A DNA stretch of 28,318 nt from a virus: the IMG/VR virus record IMGVR_UViG_3300030116_007618, positions 1 through 28,318 of that record; one strand, 5' to 3'. Position numbers and translations under genes: made by a program. A model generated the notes under the pieces. It was given only the letters and a program-made list of their open reading frames with translations. It was not told the DNA's origin and did no database searches. Positions 8,376-16,043 of the stretch are shown piece after piece. The first letter of the stretch is position 1. Every line of letters starts with the position of its first letter.

Positions 8376-9093
8376 GTTTGTATTTAATGATGGTAAGGTT
8401 TTTACTGGTGGCTATGATTTAAGTAGCAATGTAACATCTGTTAATTTAGAAATAAACGCTGAACAATTAGATTCAACAACAATTAATTCTGGCGGATTTT
8501 ATGAAACCTTAGGCGGATTAAAAGATAGCACTTTACAAATTGATGGATTTTATGAAGCTGGAGCTAATAAGCCGGACGCTTTATTAGGAGCCTCAGTAGG
8601 TAATGAACTTATAGTAACTTCTGTTCCGGACGCTGGCGTAGGTAATATAGCTTACTTTATGAAATCATCATTATTTAGTTATTCAATATTAGGTGAAGTA
8701 GGACAAATAGCGCCATTTAGTATTACTAAAAATCAATCGTCAGACGTTGTAGTAAGAGGAACAATTCAATTAGATTCTGCCTTGACTTCATCAGGTAATT
8801 CAACTGGAACACAGCTAGGAGCCGTTGGAGCAACTGAAAAATGTTATGCAGCTATTCATTGTTATAGTGTTTCAGGAACATCTACTCCAACTATAACTTT
8901 TAAATTACAATCAGACGACAATTCTAGTTTTACAAGTCCAACTGATCGAATTACTTTTACTGGTATAACAGCTATAGGTGCAGATTTTCAAAGTGTTGCC
9001 GGGGCTGTAACGGATCAATATTGGCGTTTAAATTATACAATATCTGGAACAAATCCAAGTTTTGGAATTCATGCAACAATAGGTATTGAATAA
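8368..9093 (+). CDS. tail tube protein paralogue 1, with extra C-terminal domain
   Basis: A 241-residue protein. Residues 1-130 share MAKFV--D, DLS-NV-SV-L-I-A and GGLK--TL-I with the protein at 9589-9996, so the two are homologues of the siphovirus major tail tube family. Residues 130-241 form an additional Ser/Thr-rich beta domain (AVGATEKCYAAIHC, TITFKLQSDDNSSF, YWRLNYTISGTNPSFG) of a type seen in other phage tail proteins. Either paralogue could be the main tube subunit. The start has GGGAG upstream and overlaps the previous gene by 8 nt. Confidence 0.75.
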   Translation: MAKFVFNDGKVFTGGYDLSSNVTSVNLEINAEQLDSTTINSGGFYETLGGLKDSTLQIDGFYEAGANKPDALLGASVGNELIVTSVPDAGVGNIAYFMKSSLFSYSILGEVGQIAPFSITKNQSSDVVVRGTIQLDSALTSSGNSTGTQLGAVGATEKCYAAIHCYSVSGTSTPTITFKLQSDDNSSFTSPTDRITFTGITAIGADFQSVAGAVTDQYWRLNYTISGTNPSFGIHATIGIE

Positions 9094-9129
9094 AAATAAT
9101 TTAAATTATTACGCATTATAAAAAATACT

Positions 9130-9138
9130 TGCTATAAT
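9130..9138 (+). promoter_or_regulatory. extended -10 promoter for the structured RNA cassette
   Basis: TGCTATAAT is a perfect extended -10 element. The expected transcription start, about 7 nt downstream, falls at 9145-9146, the first base of the long terminal stem of the structured RNA. The -35 region (TTACGC at 9109-9114) is poor, as is common for extended -10 promoters. The match between predicted start and stem end makes it more credible than an isolated AT-rich hit. Confidence 0.65.
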
Positions 9139-9145
9139 AAATATA

Positions 9146-9294
9146 GAACGCTTTACGAACTGCGTATGTTTGGAAAGCAAAATAGGGTCGCATTGATTCT
9201 AGTGCGAGCCCTGGTTTTAAAACCTAATATTTTGTTTATAAAAACATAATGCTAGATGGCAACCAAACTATGAAGCGCAGTTTGTAAAGCGTTC
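9146..9294 (+). ncRNA. multibranched structured RNA, unidentified class
   Basis: Outer stem P1: 9146-9164 pairs with 9276-9294 over 19 consecutive pairs, one of them G-U. P2: GTTTGG 9168-9173 with CCAAAC 9263-9268. Inside are three hairpins: P3 AGGG-TCGCA (9184-9192) with TGCGA-g-CCCT (9203-9212); P4 GGTT-TTAA-AACC (9213-9224); P5 ATT-t-TGTTT (9229-9237) with AAACA-t-AAT (9242-9250), loop ATAA. The P3 loop side TCTAG (9198-9202) could pair with CTAGA (9252-9256) as a pseudoknot. It encodes no ORF and lies between a promoter and a 49-residue ORF. It may be a free ncRNA or a cis-regulatory leader. I cannot match it to a named RNA family. Confidence 0.75.
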
Positions 9295-9313
9295 AAATAA
9301 AAGGAGGACATAA

Positions 9314-9463
9314 ATGGCAATGAGTAGAAAACATTATGAAGCAATAGCGGAAGCTTTAAAAAATAATTTTGCTACAAGCGATCTAATACTTGATTTAGCA
9401 GAAATATTTGAAAATGACAATCCAAGCTTTGATGTTAGTAGATTTTTAAAAGCAAGTAGATAA
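9314..9463 (+). CDS. small helical protein of a widespread phage type
   Basis: A 49-residue protein (MAMSRKHYEAIAEALKNN..., ending FDVSRFLKASR) preceded by AAGGAGG. The pattern SRKHYEAIAE, then a hydrophobic helix, then NPSFD--RFL-AS is one I recognise from uncharacterised small ORFs in marine phages. Here it is isolated from the tail operon, bounded by the structured RNA upstream and two hairpins including a terminator downstream. It looks like the protein part of a moron-type cassette. Function unknown. Confidence 0.75.
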   Translation: MAMSRKHYEAIAEALKNNFATSDLILDLAEIFENDNPSFDVSRFLKASR

Positions 9464-9485
9464 TATATAAGCAGCCCCTTATATA
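9464..9485 (+). other. AU-rich hairpin after the 49-residue ORF
   Basis: TATATAAG (9464-9471) pairs with CTTATATA (9478-9485) around a CAGCCC loop; one further A-T pair extends it outward. It begins directly after the stop codon and precedes the GC-rich terminator. It could protect the 3' end or be a weak first terminator. Confidence 0.5.
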
Positions 9486-9493
9486 TACGAGTG

Positions 9494-9518
9494 AAAGACC
9501 GGACCAACCCCGGTCTTT
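9494..9518 (+). terminator. intrinsic terminator
   Basis: AAAGACCGG (9494-9502) and CCGGTCTTT (9510-9518) form a perfect 9-bp stem with a 7-nt loop. The descending arm runs into TTTTGCTTTAAT. This is the clearest Rho-independent terminator in the window and closes the RNA/49-residue-ORF cassette before the second tail tube gene. Confidence 0.8.
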
Positions 9519-9588
9519 TGCTTTAATAACATATAAAACTTTCTTTCGATAGCCTCATTTAAAATAAATATATTGAAAGGAGTTAATT

Positions 9589-9996
9589 TTGGCTAAATTT
9601 GTATTAACAGACGCAAGCGTAGTGCTTAACAGCGTTGATCTATCAGACCACGTTGCAAGTGTTACTTTAGATATTACAGCTGATGAAATAATGACCACAG
9701 CAATGGGCTCAACATTTCAAACAAGAACGGGAGGCCTTAAATCAGGTACTCTTTCGATCGAGTTCCAGCAAGATTTTGCTTCAAGCGAAGTTGACGCAAC
9801 TTTATTTCCTTTATTAGGAACAACTACAGCTTTTGTAGTTAAACCTACTTCAGGATCGGTAAGCGCAACTAATCCAAGCTACTCAGGCAATGTCTTAGTA
9901 AATCAACATATACCTTTAGCAAATGCTGTAGGAGAGCTTGCCACAATGTCAGTTTCGTTCCCAACTTCGGGAACAATTACTCGAGCTACAAGTTAA
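9589..9996 (+). CDS. major tail tube protein, paralogue 2
   Basis: A 135-residue protein starting at TTG with AAAGGAG upstream (MAKFVLTDASVVLNSVDLSDHVASV...). The sequence, including FQQDFASSEVDATLFPLL, VKPTSGSVSATNPSYSG and the C-terminal GELATMSVSFPTSGTI, closely fits the compact major tail protein of actinobacterial siphophages. It directly precedes the frameshifted tail-assembly chaperone, the usual position of the major tail gene. It is homologous to the N-terminal half of the protein at 8368-9093. Confidence 0.85.
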   Translation: MAKFVLTDASVVLNSVDLSDHVASVTLDITADEIMTTAMGSTFQTRTGGLKSGTLSIEFQQDFASSEVDATLFPLLGTTTAFVVKPTSGSVSATNPSYSGNVLVNQHIPLANAVGELATMSVSFPTSGTITRATS

Positions 9997-10253
9997 TGGG
10001 TAATATGATCGTCATCATGAATGACGGCACCACATTAGAAGTTAAAGTAAAACCAGCAGACATTATAAAATTTGAGCGTAAGTTTGACATACCAATTTCT
10101 AAATTGAATGATGAGCAACGCTATGAATGGCTTTTATATCTTGCATGGTTAGGCGCTAAAAGAAATGGTGTTACAGAAGATTATGACGCTTGGATCGAGA
10201 AAGTTGATGAGCTTGACTTAGCAGCAGGAACAAGTGATAATTTAAAAGACTAA
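9996..10253 (+). CDS. tail assembly chaperone, short (unshifted) form
   Basis: An 85-residue protein (MGNMIVIMNDGTTLEVKVKPADIIKFERKF...) between the major tail gene and the gp10-like and tape measure genes. It is the lambda-gpG analogue that coats the tape measure during tail assembly. Its last codons carry the slippery heptamer T-TTA-AAA at 10241-10247. The start overlaps the tail tube stop as TAATG. Identification rests on position plus the frameshift signal; sequence alone is weakly diagnostic. Confidence 0.8.
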   Translation: MGNMIVIMNDGTTLEVKVKPADIIKFERKFDIPISKLNDEQRYEWLLYLAWLGAKRNGVTEDYDAWIEKVDELDLAAGTSDNLKD

Positions 10254-10381
10254 ATGGATTTATTGATTTAGTTGCAGCTATCTCAGTTGAAACTGGAATA
10301 GATCCAAACGCTTTAGCAGAAACTGATATGGAAATGTTTAACGCAATTGTCAATGTTATAAATAAAAGGTATGAAAAATAA
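9996..10381 (+). CDS. tail assembly chaperone, -1 frameshift long form (GT-like)
   Basis: A -1 slip after codon 84 would read AGA CTA AAT GGA TTT... to a TAA at 10379-10381, adding 44 residues (RLNGFIDLVAAISVETG..., ending NVINKRYEK) for about 128 in total. The extension fills the otherwise empty 10254-10380 gap and ends in a TAATG overlap with the next gene, just as its neighbours do. The G/GT pair is the standard arrangement upstream of tape measure genes. The extension has no start codon of its own at its beginning, which supports frameshifting. Confidence 0.85.
10241..10247 (+). promoter_or_regulatory. programmed -1 ribosomal frameshift site
   Basis: The heptamer T-TTA-AAA sits in the zero frame of the short chaperone form, three codons before its stop (codons AAT TTA AAA GAC TAA). 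It is a canonical X-XXY-YYZ slippery site. No strong downstream hairpin was recognised, so stimulation may be weak or come from elsewhere. Confidence 0.85.
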
Positions 10382-10935
10382 TGGCTAAACTTTCAATGGA
10401 TTTTACAATCGACAACTCTGAGTTAATACAATTACGAAGAGATTTTAATAAGTACGGCCAAAAAGACGTTTTAAAAGTTTTGTCTAAGTTTCATAGAGAA
10501 ATAGCAAAAGAACAATTAGCAGACATACGGCCTTTAGCTAAAAAACAAAACGTACCAAAACGTAATGCTTCAGCTATGGGATTTACAGCTTCAGGCACAA
10601 GAACAGAAGCTAAAATAACTTTGAAAAGTAATGATAAAAGACCTAGTACCTGGTCTATGGAATATGGCCGTCGTTATATGTATGTTCCTACAAAAAATGG
10701 AAAAACAAGAGCTATAACTAGAAATCAAGTAGGCAGACTAAGATATTCAAGACCTGGCGCACAATTTCCGTATAAAAAATGGATTGGCAACCAACATCAA
10801 AAAGGTGAAAGTACATTTACTGAAATGGGTAAAAAAGGTTACGTTGTTGGTAAAACATTAAGTGATAATCAAAACAAAATAGCTGACACTTATAATGATC
10901 GATTGTATGACGCACTAATTAAGGCAATAGCATAA
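10381..10935 (+). CDS. HK97 gp10-like tail completion/connector protein
   Basis: A 184-residue basic protein. The middle segment STWSMEYGRRYMYVP, followed after a loop by SRPGAQFPYKKWIG, resembles the EyGT...PFlrPA core of gp10-like tail completion proteins. Gp10-like genes usually lie before the major tail gene; here it sits between the chaperone and the tape measure, which is unusual. It could instead be a tape-measure partner. Overlaps on both sides as TAATG. Confidence 0.5.
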   Translation: MAKLSMDFTIDNSELIQLRRDFNKYGQKDVLKVLSKFHREIAKEQLADIRPLAKKQNVPKRNASAMGFTASGTRTEAKITLKSNDKRPSTWSMEYGRRYMYVPTKNGKTRAITRNQVGRLRYSRPGAQFPYKKWIGNQHQKGESTFTEMGKKGYVVGKTLSDNQNKIADTYNDRLYDALIKAIA

Positions 10936-12320
10936 TGGCAAGAGATAAAAAAGTTTCAATATCTATTATTGGTAAAACTAAACAATTTACTGATAGTTTA
11001 ACTAAATCACAAAAAGCTATGCAAGGCTTTAGCAATGTAGCTGGTAAAATAGGAAAAGCCACAGCTGCAGGTTTAGGAATAGCTAGCGTTGCAGCCGTTA
11101 CATTAGGAAAAGATCTAGTTGATTTAGGATCAGACGCTAATGAAGCTAGAGCAGCTTTTGAAACTACATTTGGAGATAGCGTTCCAAAACTTACTGAATT
11201 TGTTGGAGATTTTGCAAATATGGCTGGTTTAGCCGCTCATGAGTTAGAAGGCTTGTTAACTCAGTCTGGAGCTATTCTTCAAGGTATTGATATGACTGCT
11301 GAAAGTTCTGCTGACTTGTCTGTTAAGCTAGCAACTCTTGCCGGCGATGTCGCTTCATTTAGTAACGTTCAAGGAGGAGCTGAGCCAGTTATGCAAGCCT
11401 TTACTAAAGCTCTTCTCGGAGAGAGAGAATCGCTTAAAACGTATGGAATTGCAATTATGGAAGCTGACGTTCAACAACAAGCTTTTATAATGACTGGAAA
11501 AGAAAGTGCGAGTGAATTAACAAAGCAGGAAAAAGCATTAGCAACATACGAATTGCTTTTACAAAAAACTAAAGTGCAACAAGGCGATCTTAATAGAACG
11601 CAAGAAAGCTTTGCTAATAAATCAAGGGCAGCTCAAGCTAAACTAAAAGATTTAAAAGTAACAATGGGCGCTGAGTTGCTTCCAGTTGTCGAAGAGCTTC
11701 TTCCTGTTATTGTTGATTTAGTAACAGAAGTTGGTCCTCATTTAATTGGTGCCATACAAGCTGTTGCTCCATTTTTAAGAGCAATAGGTGAATTGTTTTC
11801 TGCAATAGCTCCGCCTATAATTGCTATTGTTACTTTATTACTTACGTTGTTAGCCCCAGCTTTTGAAAAGTTTACTGAAATAGTTGATAAATTTTTAAAA
11901 CCATTTTTTACTAACTTACCGAAAAATTTTGAAAATATGATTAACAGAATTATAAATAGCTTAAATGGATTTATAAGAACTATCAACGGTTTTGTTGATA
12001 GGGTTGCTAATGTTCTAGGCAGAATAGGTGTAAATATAAATTTACCTAAATTATCGGAAATAGGAAATGTTTCTTTTGGATTTGCTGAAAGTGAAGTTAA
12101 AAGATTAGCACCTCCGCCGGAAACTGTAATTGATCCTTCTGCTACATTAGATTCTTTAGCACAAAATACAGCAGCAGCCCAGGCAGCTTTAATGCAACCT
12201 GATAGAGGCTTAACTGTTAACTTTAATAAACCCGTAAGCGATCCTAATGCAGTTGTAGACGCATTAAGTAATTATACAAGAAGAAATGGACCGTTAGGCA
12301 GAGTTCTAACAATTCAATAA
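10935..12320 (+). CDS. tape measure protein (short)
   Basis: A 461-residue protein. N-terminal helices with FTDSLTKSQKAMQGFSNVAGKIGKATAAGLGIA lead into the TP901-type tape measure core (DLGSDANEARAAFETTFGD, LAHELEGLLTQSG-ILQGI, FTKALLGERESLKTYGIAI). A hydrophobic stretch near 285-310 (FSAIAPPIIAIVTLLLTLLAPAF) could act in membrane passage during DNA entry. By the rule of about 0.15 nm per residue, the tail would be roughly 70 nm. The C-terminus ends NGPLGRVLTIQ. Confidence 0.9.
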   Translation: MARDKKVSISIIGKTKQFTDSLTKSQKAMQGFSNVAGKIGKATAAGLGIASVAAVTLGKDLVDLGSDANEARAAFETTFGDSVPKLTEFVGDFANMAGLAAHELEGLLTQSGAILQGIDMTAESSADLSVKLATLAGDVASFSNVQGGAEPVMQAFTKALLGERESLKTYGIAIMEADVQQQAFIMTGKESASELTKQEKALATYELLLQKTKVQQGDLNRTQESFANKSRAAQAKLKDLKVTMGAELLPVVEELLPVIVDLVTEVGPHLIGAIQAVAPFLRAIGELFSAIAPPIIAIVTLLLTLLAPAFEKFTEIVDKFLKPFFTNLPKNFENMINRIINSLNGFIRTINGFVDRVANVLGRIGVNINLPKLSEIGNVSFGFAESEVKRLAPPPETVIDPSATLDSLAQNTAAAQAALMQPDRGLTVNFNKPVSDPNAVVDALSNYTRRNGPLGRVLTIQ

Positions 12321-13549
12321 TGGCACAACCTACAGTTAGAGTTCGAATGGGGTTTGCGCCTAATACCTTTACTTTAGATGATTTAGTAAGAGGTGTTTTA
12401 GATGTTTCTGAGTTAGGTGGCGGCTCGACTTTAACTGATGTAACTTCTGATGTGCAAAGCGTGACTATTAACAGAGGAAGATCCAGAGACTTAGCAACAT
12501 TTAATTCAGGTAGTTGTTCTGTAAGATTAATTAATAATTCTAGAAAATATGAAAATACAAATACTTCATCACCATATAGCCCTGGAATTGAGCCTTTGAT
12601 TGCTATTCATATTGACGCTACTACTGATGGCGGAAGTAATTATAAAGATTTATTTGTAGGATTTATAACAGATATTAATTTAAGTTATCCTGATCAAGGT
12701 AACTCTTTTGCAGATTTTTCAGGATCAGACGCATTTATGAAATTAGCTAATACTAATTTAATAAATGCAAGTTTTTCAAGTTCAACTTCTGGAACTTTAA
12801 TTGAAAATGTATTAGATAATGCAAACGTAAAATTTGGTACTGAAAGAAATATTGAAACCGGTATTTCGACCATGCAGGCTATTAGTAACTTAACAGAAAA
12901 TACTTTAACTTTTTTACAGAATATTGAAAGGTCTGAAAATGGTTTATTATTTATGAGTAAAGATGGCAAGTTAACTTTTAAATCAAGACATACAACTTTT
13001 CCTTCGAGCCCAGCTGCAACATTTAGTGACGATGGCTCTGATGTTCCTTATTTAAGTATTGATTATATAAATGATGATAATGAAATTTTTAATATTGTTG
13101 CATTAACTAGAACAGGTGGATCAACGCAAACTGTTCAAGATACTGCTTCGCAAGGAAAATATTTAGTTAGAACTTTGTCAAGAGATGGCTTATTAAATAA
13201 TTCTGATACAGAAGTTTTAGCAGCCGCAAATTTTTTATTAGGTAAATTTAAAGACGCTTTAATAAGATTTGATAATTTAACTATAGATTTAACTGAAGCA
13301 ACTACAACAAATCAAAATACTGTTTTAGATAGAGAAATAGGTGATATTGTAAAAGTTGAATTAACACCTCCCGGGGGAGGATCACCAGCACAAATTACAT
13401 CTAATGAAATAATTGACTCTATTAGTTATAGTATTACACCAGAAATTTTTAGTTGTTCATATCAATTATCGAATGCTGATGTTCAATCATTTATACGTTT
13501 AAATAATACTTTATTTGGTATTTTAGATACTGATAAACTTGGTTACTAA
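12320..13549 (+). CDS. minor tail / tail hub protein
   Basis: A 409-residue protein. Its N-terminal region (TDVTSDVQSVTINRGRSRDLATFNSGSCSVRLIN, then YENTNTSSPYSPGIEPLIAIHI) is a recognisable signature of minor tail or hub proteins in actinobacterial siphophages and prophages. The remainder is beta-rich with a GFITDI segment typical of hub domains. It directly follows the tape measure gene, where distal tail and hub proteins are expected. Confidence 0.75.
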   Translation: MAQPTVRVRMGFAPNTFTLDDLVRGVLDVSELGGGSTLTDVTSDVQSVTINRGRSRDLATFNSGSCSVRLINNSRKYENTNTSSPYSPGIEPLIAIHIDATTDGGSNYKDLFVGFITDINLSYPDQGNSFADFSGSDAFMKLANTNLINASFSSSTSGTLIENVLDNANVKFGTERNIETGISTMQAISNLTENTLTFLQNIERSENGLLFMSKDGKLTFKSRHTTFPSSPAATFSDDGSDVPYLSIDYINDDNEIFNIVALTRTGGSTQTVQDTASQGKYLVRTLSRDGLLNNSDTEVLAAANFLLGKFKDALIRFDNLTIDLTEATTTNQNTVLDREIGDIVKVELTPPGGGSPAQITSNEIIDSISYSITPEIFSCSYQLSNADVQSFIRLNNTLFGILDTDKLGY

Positions 13550-13582
13550 TGACGCATAAAGGTTTGCACATAAGTAGAAAGA

Positions 13583-13588
13583 TAAAAT
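13583..13588 (+). promoter_or_regulatory. leaderless-type -10 before the tail fibre gene
   Basis: TAAAAT at 13583-13588 is exactly 6 nt from the ATG at 13595, and no Shine-Dalgarno lies at normal distance. This is one of four genes here with TANNNT-N6-ATG. The hexamer is a weak match by itself; confidence comes from the repeated geometry. Confidence 0.4.
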
Positions 13589-13594
13589 AAAAAT

Positions 13595-14479
13595 ATGGCA
13601 AACGGTTTTAAAGTATTTAGTACAGGAGAAGTATTAACAGCAGCTGATGTAAACGATTATCTTATGGAACAATCCATAAGTATTTTTGCTGATAGCACAG
13701 CTAGAGACGCACAAATTTCAAGTCCGGTCGAAGGCCAGTTTTGCTATTTATCCGATTCTAATATTTTACAATTTTATAATGGAAGCGGGTGGTCTTCATT
13801 TATAGGAGAAGGAGATATCACTGCTGTTAATACATCAGGAACTTCAGGTTTAGGAGGAGGCGCTGTTTCTGGAGCAGTAAACTTAACTGTTACTCCGAAT
13901 AGTGCTACAGCTGGAACTATTGCTTCAGGCGATGAAATTTTATTTGGTGATATATCTGATAGTAACAATTTAAAAAAAGCAACAGCGCAAACAATTGCAG
14001 ATTTAGCAAGTGTAACAGCTTTAATAACTAATGTAACAGTTAAAGTAGCAGACGACGGCTCAGGAAGTCAAAATGTTTTTTATATGCTTTCTGGTTCCGA
14101 TACAGGCTCAGGAACTAAAACACCAGCTATTGATGTTTATTTTGGAATGAAAATAAGATTTGATACTTCGGATAGTTCATTAAGCGGACATAATTTTAAA
14201 TTTAGCACTACTAAAGATGGAACACATACTGGAGGCGGAGCAGAGTTTACAACTAATGTAACAACAAACGGAACTCCAGGATCAGCTGGCGCTTATACAC
14301 AATTAGAAGTAACTCCAGAAACAATGGGAACAGCAACAGCTAACGGATCAACAACTCAAACTCTTTATTATTATTGTTCAAACCATAGCGGAATGGGTGC
14401 TAATGGAAATTTAAGTTTGTACCCGGCTGCTTCATCAGGTGGCGGAACAAGTATTGGTTTAGTATTGGCTTTAGGATAA
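13595..14479 (+). CDS. tail fibre protein with cupredoxin-like C-terminal domain
   Basis: A 294-residue protein. Residues 5-70 (STGEVLTAADVNDYLMEQSISIFADSTARDAQI, then ILQFYNGSGWSSF) match an N-terminal attachment domain common in phage tail proteins. Residues 80-140 are a Gly/Ser/Thr repeat-like shaft. Residues about 145-275 contain SGHNFKFSTTKDGTH and YYYCSNHSGMG, a pair known from marine phage virion proteins. His199, Cys261, His264 and Met267 have the C-x2-H-x2-M spacing of amicyanin type-1 copper sites. Copper binding is inference. Confidence 0.7.
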   Translation: MANGFKVFSTGEVLTAADVNDYLMEQSISIFADSTARDAQISSPVEGQFCYLSDSNILQFYNGSGWSSFIGEGDITAVNTSGTSGLGGGAVSGAVNLTVTPNSATAGTIASGDEILFGDISDSNNLKKATAQTIADLASVTALITNVTVKVADDGSGSQNVFYMLSGSDTGSGTKTPAIDVYFGMKIRFDTSDSSLSGHNFKFSTTKDGTHTGGGAEFTTNVTTNGTPGSAGAYTQLEVTPETMGTATANGSTTQTLYYYCSNHSGMGANGNLSLYPAASSGGGTSIGLVLALG

Positions 14480-14493
14480 AAGAAAGGTAAAAA

Positions 14494-14823
14494 ATGGCTG
14501 AAGCGTTTAAAAATGCTTATTTAGATGTAACTAACTCGGCACAAACTATTTATACAAATAGTTCTGGTGGAGCAAGCGTTGTTTATACTCTTAGAATTAC
14601 AAATGTAGATGGAAGTGCGTCAGATACAATAACTGCTGACGTAATTGACGGCTCAAGTGGTAATTCTAGAATTGCATTTAACATGACAGTAGCAGCAGGA
14701 ACTTCAATTGAGTTAGCTGGGCAATCTAAAATAAATTTAGAAAATGGCGACAAAATTGATTTAACAGGAGGAGCTTCAAGTGGAGACCTCGAAGCATTCC
14801 TAAGTTGCGTAGAAATAACATAG
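14494..14823 (+). CDS. small beta-rich tail/virion protein
   Basis: A 109-residue protein preceded by AAAGG. Alternating hydrophobic strands (TIYTNSSGGASVVYTLRITNVDG, SRIAFNMTVAAGTSIEL, LENGDKIDLTGGASSGDLEAFLS) predict a compact beta sandwich. Its location among fibre genes suggests a tail tip or decoration component. I recognise the general type from marine phages but cannot name a family. Confidence 0.6.
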   Translation: MAEAFKNAYLDVTNSAQTIYTNSSGGASVVYTLRITNVDGSASDTITADVIDGSSGNSRIAFNMTVAAGTSIELAGQSKINLENGDKIDLTGGASSGDLEAFLSCVEIT

Positions 14824-14830
14824 GAGAAAT

Positions 14831-15508
14831 ATGTCTGGACAAATTATTGGCGGTGATACTGCCCAAAGTAAAGGAGCTAATTTTGGCATTCTAAATACTA
14901 ATGAAGTTTCAAATTTAGTTCGTGAAGATTCATATAGTAACAAGCCGGGAATGGTTTATTTGGGAAGCTATGACTATATAAGTTCAACTTTTGCCAGTGG
15001 AATAAGCTTACCTACTGTTGCAAATGGTGGTTACATAGATCCAACAAATTATAGAACTCACATGATTCTTGTTTCAAGAATAAGACAATCACATTCAAAT
15101 AGTATGAATATAGTTTATACATTTAGAAATAGTGGTAATACAGGTGCAGTAACAGGTAATTATTACAGTTGGGCTTATGAAACTTTACAAGATAGTTCTG
15201 ATAACAACTCTTTAAGAGAAAATAACGCAGGGAGTTACATGAGAAGCACAGATTATGAATTAAAAAATGAAGATGACGCTCAAGCAGTACAACAAATTTA
15301 TTTGTTTGATATAGGTCAAAACACAAAGTTTGTTACTGTATTTAGTAGGACTGCACTAAGAGGTTTTGCTTATACAGGTAGGCATAGAAGTTTTGACCAA
15401 ACAGGCTCATTAGGTAATAGAGATGATATTGGTGGTTTTCGTTGGTCTGGTTATACGACTTCAACATGGAACGCTAAATTTGATATTTACGGGATAATGG
15501 AGAAATAA
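14831..15508 (+). CDS. tail tip / receptor-binding candidate 1
   Basis: A 225-residue beta-rich protein with AGGAG upstream. It shares the overall plan and C-terminal ending (KFDIYGIMEK) with the next two ORFs, which end NVSVFGVGK and KFTVFGIRQS. The three tandem genes look like divergent members of one virion family, possibly jelly-roll domains of a fibre tip. Middle segments are rich in Tyr, Ser, Asn and Asp, as expected for glycan-facing loops. Receptor binding is inference from position and composition. Confidence 0.55.
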   Translation: MSGQIIGGDTAQSKGANFGILNTNEVSNLVREDSYSNKPGMVYLGSYDYISSTFASGISLPTVANGGYIDPTNYRTHMILVSRIRQSHSNSMNIVYTFRNSGNTGAVTGNYYSWAYETLQDSSDNNSLRENNAGSYMRSTDYELKNEDDAQAVQQIYLFDIGQNTKFVTVFSRTALRGFAYTGRHRSFDQTGSLGNRDDIGGFRWSGYTTSTWNAKFDIYGIMEK

Positions 15509-15509
15509 T

Positions 15510-16043
15510 ATGGCAGGTGTATTTTTAGGTCATAAAACTTTTACAACTGATAATAATGATAGCAATTGGTTACAAATGGATAATATTTTTTCAGATAAAT
15601 TTAGTGCTTATGAAATTCATTTTTACGATTATTACACGCAAGGAGATACAAGCGTTAACAATATGCTGATGAGTTTAATTGATAATACAGGTGCAGTAAA
15701 ATCTGATAGCGCATATTATTCTTGCAATAATTATGGTAGATCAAACGCAGATGGTAGGCAAACTCCTGCTGTTTATGATGGTCTAGCTTATTGGCGTGTT
15801 GCTTTTGGCTGTTATGATGATTTTTCAGCTAACACAATTTTAATAATGCACACCCCATTCGAAAGTGATAGGATAACAAGTTTTTACAATACTGATATTG
15901 GCAGCACTTCAGAAATTTATACAAGTTCTTATGCAGGAACTTATGAAACTAATGCAAGTATTACTGGTTTTAGAGTTTACAGTCAAGACAATACAGAAGA
16001 AATGAAATCATTGAATGTATCAGTATTTGGAGTTGGTAAATAA
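15510..16043 (+). CDS. tail tip / receptor-binding candidate 2
   Basis: A 177-residue protein starting 2 nt after the previous stop (MAGVFLGHKTFTTDNNDSNWLQMDNIF...). The pattern of an early strand followed by FSAYEIHFYDYY and a C-terminal FRVYSQDNTEEMKSLNVSVFGVGK suggests a beta sandwich. It overlaps the next ORF as TAATG. It is similar in plan to both flanking genes, so tandem duplication and divergence is likely. Confidence 0.55.
   Translation: MAGVFLGHKTFTTDNNDSNWLQMDNIFSDKFSAYEIHFYDYYTQGDTSVNNMLMSLIDNTGAVKSDSAYYSCNNYGRSNADGRQTPAVYDGLAYWRVAFGCYDDFSANTILIMHTPFESDRITSFYNTDIGSTSEIYTSSYAGTYETNASITGFRVYSQDNTEEMKSLNVSVFGVGK

Noticed and set aside
9146-9294. Group I intron, tmRNA or tRNA-like molecule
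   Set aside because: Too short for a group I intron, no CCA acceptor or tag-peptide ORF, and no tRNA arms; flanking genes are complete rather than split.
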